The position numbers and the translations under genes were made by a program. 16,354 nucleotides of DNA from ARS1285 sp039796495. Lineage in GTDB: Archaea > Nanobdellota > Nanobdellia > Pacearchaeales > GW2011-AR1. The notes under the pieces were generated by a model. The model did no database searches, was not told the origin of the DNA, and saw only the letters and a program-made list of their open reading frames with translations. The DNA lies in assembly GCA_039796495.1 (NCBI GenBank), contig JBDKJQ010000069.1:1-16354 (forward strand), in the 5' to 3' direction. Shown piece after piece: positions 12,659 to 16,354 of this stretch. Positions within the stretch are counted from its first letter, which is position 1, and each line of letters opens with the position of its first letter.

Positions 12659-13245
12659 TTATGGAAAAATCCCCTTTAGAGCAGAAACTAGAATCAACAT
12701 TGCAAGAATTAGGAATACCGTTAGGTCCAAGGATAGGTCAGGACGAATTGGAGCTCGATATAGAGTTTGAGGACCTGACAACAGAAGTAAAATCAACAGA
12801 CGATCCCTATTCAAAATTCAGGGCAATAATGGATGAGGAAATCTCTGAAGATCAATTGACAAGTCATATTCTCCCCATTAGACGGCAATCAAATATCGAT
12901 AAAGGATTAGGATTTGAGTATGAATCTCACAGAAGAGATACAGAAACCATCGGAATATATTACGAACCCAAGATAGATCAGCAACTGAAAATAAAGGATA
13001 AGAGATATCATCTGGGAATAATAAATCAGCTTTATGGGAATACCGCAAACCAGCTATTTTTCTTAGGCATAGGATCAAACATATTAACCGTCAACTACGA
13101 GTATGACTATGCACTTACTCAAGGAATGCGAGACTCATTAGGAAAATTAGAATCTCTTGAAAAAAAGCCTTTCAGCGAACAAACAGCAAACGAATTAATG
13201 CAATACATCCAAGAATTATATCGAGCAACACCAGCGACCAGTTAA
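12655..13245 (+). CDS. Hypothetical acidic protein, 196 aa
   Basis: The start is the ATG at 12655, overlapping the upstream stop; the ATG at 12661 is a close alternative. The N-terminal half is acidic (D-E-L-E-L-D-I-E-F-E-D-L and D-P-Y-S-K-F-R-A-I-M-D-E-E-I). The middle has strand-like segments (G-L-G-F-E-Y-E-S; T-I-G-I-Y-Y-E-P-K-I-D) and a hydrophobic patch Q-L-F-F-L-G-I-G-S-N-I-L-T-V. The C-terminus is helical (N-E-L-M-Q-Y-I-Q-E-L-Y). There is no signal peptide. I do not recognise the family. It converges with the secreted-protein gene after a 32-nt gap. Confidence 0.7.
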   Translation: MIMEKSPLEQKLESTLQELGIPLGPRIGQDELELDIEFEDLTTEVKSTDDPYSKFRAIMDEEISEDQLTSHILPIRRQSNIDKGLGFEYESHRRDTETIGIYYEPKIDQQLKIKDKRYHLGIINQLYGNTANQLFFLGIGSNILTVNYEYDYALTQGMRDSLGKLESLEKKPFSEQTANELMQYIQELYRATPATS

Positions 13246-13272
13246 AAAAAGAGAAAATACTCAAAGAAAAAT
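13244..13272 (-). terminator. Oligo-T terminator region after the 794-aa gene
   Basis: Downstream of the minus-strand stop, the minus strand reads several T-runs, including seven T at 13250-13244, without a clear hairpin. This is the usual form of archaeal intrinsic terminators. It reaches the stop of the convergent gene. Confidence 0.45.
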
Positions 13273-13277
13273 AAAGT

Positions 13278-15662
13278 TTAATTCCTTCTCAGCCATTTCA
13301 AAAATCTCTTGAATAACCCTTCTGAAACGCATTGTCCGTCAGTACACAAATTGCTCCCGCATTCAAAATCATTTTCGCATACTCTGCCGCCGCCAAATTG
13401 TTCAACAAATGCTCCGTCTTCAAAACAGAATTTACCGTCGATAACGTGTCCAAAATCATAACAAGTATCATCAAGAAGGCAACCATCCGGACAGCGATCA
13501 ATGCATGCGCCATCGCTGCATCCTTCAGGACAGCTATAGGTTTGAATAACCGAATGAACATCTGAAGGAGAAGCACCTCCATAAGTCGCTATATAATCAT
13601 CATAACACCATTCTTCCTGTATTCTACTTTCATCAAGACAGGTATCAGTTCGCATCCCGTTTTCATCACTCACTATTCCTTTCACGTACACATCTCCTCC
13701 ACCATCGCTGTCAGTGCAGATGTCAGAATATTCCTCTATACAGCCATTAACTGCGATCTTCGCAACATTATTTGAACTGGATACTAAGCTAACTGTTATC
13801 ATTGCACCATTTGCTCTTACTGAATCATAAAACTTAAAATTGAGAACACCGTCAATCAAAGTTATTTCTTCACCTACAAGAAGCTTGACGATAAATCCCG
13901 AATCTGTCTCTGAGACCTCCTCAACTGCAATCTCTAATCCTGCTAATTCCAGCGATTCAGATTCCAAAAATTCTCTGCTCTTTATACCTCGACTTTCTTC
14001 AGCCACTAAGATAACTGCCGAATTGTCCGAAACAGAATCAATTTGTATTTCATACGTTTTTCCTGCAACGTACACAGTCTCCATGATATGCTCCGAAGAA
14101 AGCTCAACAGAAGTAGGCTCTAATAACAATGTAGCAAACAAAGAATTAGTTGGATTTGAATTGGATTTAACAGTTATTACCCTAATGTTTACATTATTCA
14201 CGGTTTCAGTGCTTCCTTCACTAATCTCTTTGCTTTCTTCACCGCAGGTGTTGCACGCACCATCACTACAACCATACGGACATCCAAAATTCTCATAGGT
14301 GGAACTATCAAGAGCCCCGTCGCCAGGACAATAATTCTCAAGCAGATTTTTTTCAGAACAGTGATCAACTCGCATGCTTCCATCTTCATCAGTAACCGTT
14401 CCTTTAACAAAATAATCTCTGCCACCGTCGGTGTCAGTGCACGTTCCAGCAATTCCATCATCACACGGATCACTGTCATCTGTCAATTGCTCCTCACAAA
14501 ATGAATAATCTTCCGCATTCAATTTATTGATAACCAATAGTAAATCCTGCGAAACAATATAGCCATCATTATCAATATCAAGCACCGCATCATACTCTGC
14601 ATCTCCGCATATCTGCTGACCTTCATGTGCATTCAGCAGTGCCGTAATATCTTCAATAAGCTGAGTGCAGCTGTCAGAATTCGCGTCTTCTTCATGAGTG
14701 TCCTCACTAGTATCATCAGTATCACTCTCCTCACCAGGCCCTTCTAAAATCAAATCATCAAAAAATAATTTGTAATCAGCATTCTGTCCGTAATTTGCAA
14801 TGATTAAGACTTTGACATATCGTGTTCCTTTCCACCATTTTCCCTGGCCATCACATGTTCCGGTTGCGCATTCACCTGTGAGAGTTGCAGAATATTTTGT
14901 CCAGCTCGTAGGAACACTCAATCCATTTGCTGAATTGTACATATACGTTCCGCCAAATCGATGCTCGCGGATTTTTGTTCCGGCAGGAGCATCCTTGCCA
15001 ACATTAGTATTGAACTCAACTTCCCAATAGTCTCCCTTACTTTCAACTCTGATGATATCATGATTACTTAAATCAAAATTAGGCAAATCAGCATAATTTC
15101 CCGAATTGTCGACGTTAAATGCAACAACGCCGTACTTAAACACTTGCCACTTGCTGCCGTCTTTTATTTTGATTATCTTATCGCTTGCAACAATGTCTGC
15201 ATATAGCTCGGTTTCGCTACCAGAATAATAATAAACATATTGGCGAGCTATTTCCTTTTTATCCTTGTCATACGGAATAAATCCGTAATAGAATTTAGAA
15301 TTTCCACTTCCTGATTTAAACCATCCTTCCTGATAATATTCTGTAGTAGGATCAATGGCAATAAAATCACTTTCAATTTGTTCATAACCCTCTCGCAAGA
15401 ATGAATAACTTCCCGCGTAGGCCTCATTTGATAAACCAATGCCTTTTCCCCAACGCGTATTCCACCCGTTTACATTACCAGTTTCAGCATCGCCATTCGG
15501 CAAAAGATTATCAACAGTTCCCGACAAGCTTGCAAGTTCTCCTTCTAAATTATGTGAATCATCATTCTCAAAAAACCAGTCAAATAGACCTGCAGAAACA
15601 AAACTAATCAAAAATACACCGCAGATAACGAAACAAAAAAATACCTGCATGCCTCTTTTCAT
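13278..15662 (-). CDS. Large secreted modular Cys-rich protein (CBM-like, dockerin-like, duplicated Cys modules)
   Basis: This 794-residue protein has a signal peptide at 1-24 (M-K-R-G-M-Q-V-F-F-C-F... ending V-S-A). Residues about 52-310 resemble a carbohydrate-binding jelly-roll (L-L-P-N-G-D-A-E-T-G...W; A-G-S-Y-S-F; F-F-D-D-L-I-L-E-G). An acidic linker (311-330) follows, then a dockerin/EF-hand-like segment D-I-D-N-D-G-Y-I-V-S-Q-D (362-373). Two homologous Cys modules start at C408 and C649 and end C-S-D-G-A-C at 470 and 720. Between them, 480-640 hold four beta-rich repeats. A third Cys-rich part (721-778) precedes the cationic tail F-K-R-F-L-K-W-L-R-R-N. There is no C-terminal TM anchor. 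The role is probably surface binding, but the ligand is unknown. A TATA box lies 26 nt upstream. Confidence 0.85.
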   Translation of the reverse strand: MKRGMQVFFCFVICGVFLISFVSAGLFDWFFENDDSHNLEGELASLSGTVDNLLPNGDAETGNVNGWNTRWGKGIGLSNEAYAGSYSFLREGYEQIESDFIAIDPTTEYYQEGWFKSGSGNSKFYYGFIPYDKDKKEIARQYVYYYSGSETELYADIVASDKIIKIKDGSKWQVFKYGVVAFNVDNSGNYADLPNFDLSNHDIIRVESKGDYWEVEFNTNVGKDAPAGTKIREHRFGGTYMYNSANGLSVPTSWTKYSATLTGECATGTCDGQGKWWKGTRYVKVLIIANYGQNADYKLFFDDLILEGPGEESDTDDTSEDTHEEDANSDSCTQLIEDITALLNAHEGQQICGDAEYDAVLDIDNDGYIVSQDLLLVINKLNAEDYSFCEEQLTDDSDPCDDGIAGTCTDTDGGRDYFVKGTVTDEDGSMRVDHCSEKNLLENYCPGDGALDSSTYENFGCPYGCSDGACNTCGEESKEISEGSTETVNNVNIRVITVKSNSNPTNSLFATLLLEPTSVELSSEHIMETVYVAGKTYEIQIDSVSDNSAVILVAEESRGIKSREFLESESLELAGLEIAVEEVSETDSGFIVKLLVGEEITLIDGVLNFKFYDSVRANGAMITVSLVSSSNNVAKIAVNGCIEEYSDICTDSDGGGDVYVKGIVSDENGMRTDTCLDESRIQEEWCYDDYIATYGGASPSDVHSVIQTYSCPEGCSDGACIDRCPDGCLLDDTCYDFGHVIDGKFCFEDGAFVEQFGGGRVCENDFECGSNLCTDGQCVSEGLFKRFLKWLRRN

Positions 15663-15683
15663 GCTTCAACAAAAGAAATGAAT

Positions 15684-15692
15684 TATTTAAAG
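15684..15692 (-). promoter_or_regulatory. TATA box (leaderless) for the 794-aa secreted protein
   Basis: On the minus strand, CTTTAAATA is centred at 15688, 26 nt before the ATG at 15662. Confidence 0.6.
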
Positions 15693-15703
15693 ATTTCCGT
15701 TGG

Positions 15704-15726
15704 AAAAATAAAAAAAAGGAAAAAAA
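15704..15726 (-). terminator. Oligo-T terminator after the Cys-rich small protein gene
   Basis: Reading the minus strand after the stop at 15742 gives T7, CC, T8, A, T5. Clustered T-runs without a stem are typical of archaeal termination. They lie just before the TATA box of the next gene, so the two genes are separate units. Confidence 0.65.
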
Positions 15727-15741
15727 TTGAAAGAAGGGGGA

Positions 15742-16266
15742 TTAACAACAAATACATTTACTAGATAGACTAACCTTATCTATGGTTGTCGTTGTTGCTC
15801 CATATCCGGTTTCTAGCTCCATTAATTCTTCTGCAAACCCTGTCGCACCACAACCAATAGCAGTTCCGTCGCCACAACTAGACATTAGTTGATTGTCTCC
15901 CCACCAAAAGCTACTATCCATATGCAAATCTTTCTGACCGTCTTGCTTTAGAGCAATATATGTAATAGAAGTCTGAGAACCAATAGTTTTTTTATTCTGT
16001 AACTTACATGTTGCAGAACACCATCTATTTTGGGAAGGATCTGGCTCAACTTGAACACACTCATTTAACATATCCCAAATGCTTTCATCCGTTGCAACAT
16101 TTTCCAACTTTGAATCAATTTCACTCGTCGTATACACCTTATAATTTCCATACCGATTCTGATTCACCTTAATGGAGTTTCCAGTGATAGCAACCGTTGC
16201 AACAGAAGCAATAACAGCGACGACAAGCGCAACGCCAATAACCATTAACAGATTATTTTTTGCCAT
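15742..16266 (-). CDS. Membrane-anchored or secreted Cys-rich small protein (pilin-like N-terminus)
   Basis: This is a 174-residue protein. Residues about 6-29 form one hydrophobic segment (L-L-M-V-I-G-V-A-L-V-V-A-V-I-A-S-V-A) after M-A-K-N-N, a signal anchor or pilin-like N-terminus. The outside part has eight Cys (70, 83, 87, 131, 139, 171, 173, 174) and ends C-I-C-C, enough for four disulfides. A Trp/Gly/Ser-rich centre (S-S-F-W-W-G-D-N) and a Thr-rich stretch follow. The family is not recognised. Translation starts from an unusually strong Shine-Dalgarno, in contrast to the leaderless neighbours. A surface role alongside the 794-aa protein is inferred from location. Confidence 0.78.
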   Translation of the reverse strand: MAKNNLLMVIGVALVVAVIASVATVAITGNSIKVNQNRYGNYKVYTTSEIDSKLENVATDESIWDMLNECVQVEPDPSQNRWCSATCKLQNKKTIGSQTSITYIALKQDGQKDLHMDSSFWWGDNQLMSSCGDGTAIGCGATGFAEELMELETGYGATTTTIDKVSLSSKCICC

Positions 16267-16272
16267 TTATTT

Positions 16273-16281
16273 TCACCTCCT
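16273..16281 (-). promoter_or_regulatory. Strong Shine-Dalgarno site (AGGAGGTGA)
   Basis: Nine bases complementary to the usual 16S rRNA 3' end (CACCTCC core), 6-7 nt before the ATG at 16266. It fixes that start and implies high expression from a transcript with a leader. Confidence 0.8.
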
Positions 16282-16325
16282 TTCATTTCAAATAAAAAAG
16301 AAATTACTTCGACACCTTCTTTTTC

Positions 16326-16354
16326 ATAATAATAATAATAATAATAATAATAAT
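16326..16354 (+). repeat. (ATA)n trinucleotide microsatellite at the window end
   Basis: 29 bases of uninterrupted period-3 repeat (about 9.7 units of ATA) run to the last base, so the full length is unknown. It lies 60 bp upstream of the Cys-rich gene, between any promoter further out and the Shine-Dalgarno. It could act as a variable T/A-rich promoter element, or mark a contig end. Confidence 0.85.

Noticed and set aside
16245..16354. Open minus-strand frame from the repeat (poly-Tyr) through the Shine-Dalgarno, and a 7-residue ORF starting at 16327
   Set aside because: Both depend on unseen sequence or are trivially short, and the strong Shine-Dalgarno lies within the region, so noncoding leader is more likely.

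Overview
This AT-rich window is archaeal. It encodes the archaeal/eukaryal-type ribosomal proteins S19e, L39e and L31e, transcription factor S, and a TrmY-type tRNA pseudouridine-54 methyltransferase. Most first genes of transcription units have a TATA box centred about 24-27 nt upstream of the start codon, which implies leaderless mRNAs. A class II lysyl-tRNA synthetase, many short lineage-restricted proteins, very tight packing, and a large secreted Cys-rich protein with repeated C-T-D-x-D-G-G...C-S-D-G-A-C modules together suggest a DPANN archaeon of the Woesearchaeota/Pacearchaeota type. That placement is inference from gene content and style; no marker phylogeny was possible here.

Layout. 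Positions 1-1613 (+): an operon-like run holding the C-terminus of a putative APH-fold kinase, a ParB/Srx-fold protein, MsrB and a small unknown protein. Positions 1657-2922 (+): a YwbE/AlbA_2 fusion and an unknown protein whose last residues copy the bacterial SSB tail (DDIPF). Positions 2919-3395 (-): a NUDIX hydrolase with an enlarged Nudix box, divergent across a palindromic TATA box from an unknown gene at 3449. Positions 3858-6182 (+): an S26 signal peptidase, TFS and two unknown proteins, each with its own promoter. Positions 6217-9668 (-): LysRS with a downstream membrane protein, acylphosphatase, an unknown, TrmY and a small membrane protein. Positions 9721-12411 (-): a ribosomal operon S19e - mini-ORF - L39e - L31e that continues into two tandem AlkD-like HEAT-repeat genes with 0-2 nt spacing. 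Positions 12542-13245 (+): a 38-codon small ORF coupled by ATGA to an unknown gene. Positions 13278-16266 (-): a 794-residue secreted modular protein and a small membrane-anchored Cys-rich protein, followed by a trinucleotide repeat that runs off the window end.

How it fits together. Housekeeping translation and transcription functions (LysRS, TrmY, three r-proteins, TFS) are interleaved with repair functions (MsrB, AlkD-like proteins, NUDIX) and export functions (signal peptidase, two secreted proteins). The most unusual spot is the S19e/L39e junction. A 74-nt-period tandem duplication there has created a 25-residue ORF that starts like L39e, ends like S19e, and is linked to both neighbours by ATGA stop/start overlaps. 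The S19e 5' leader also carries two small hairpins, one with a GCAA tetraloop, although the surrounding genes look leaderless.

I see no tRNA, rRNA, CRISPR array, transposase, integrase or attachment site. No gene-free stretch exceeds 300 bases. The longest, 5391-5528 and 12412-12541, hold only promoters and the S19e leader.
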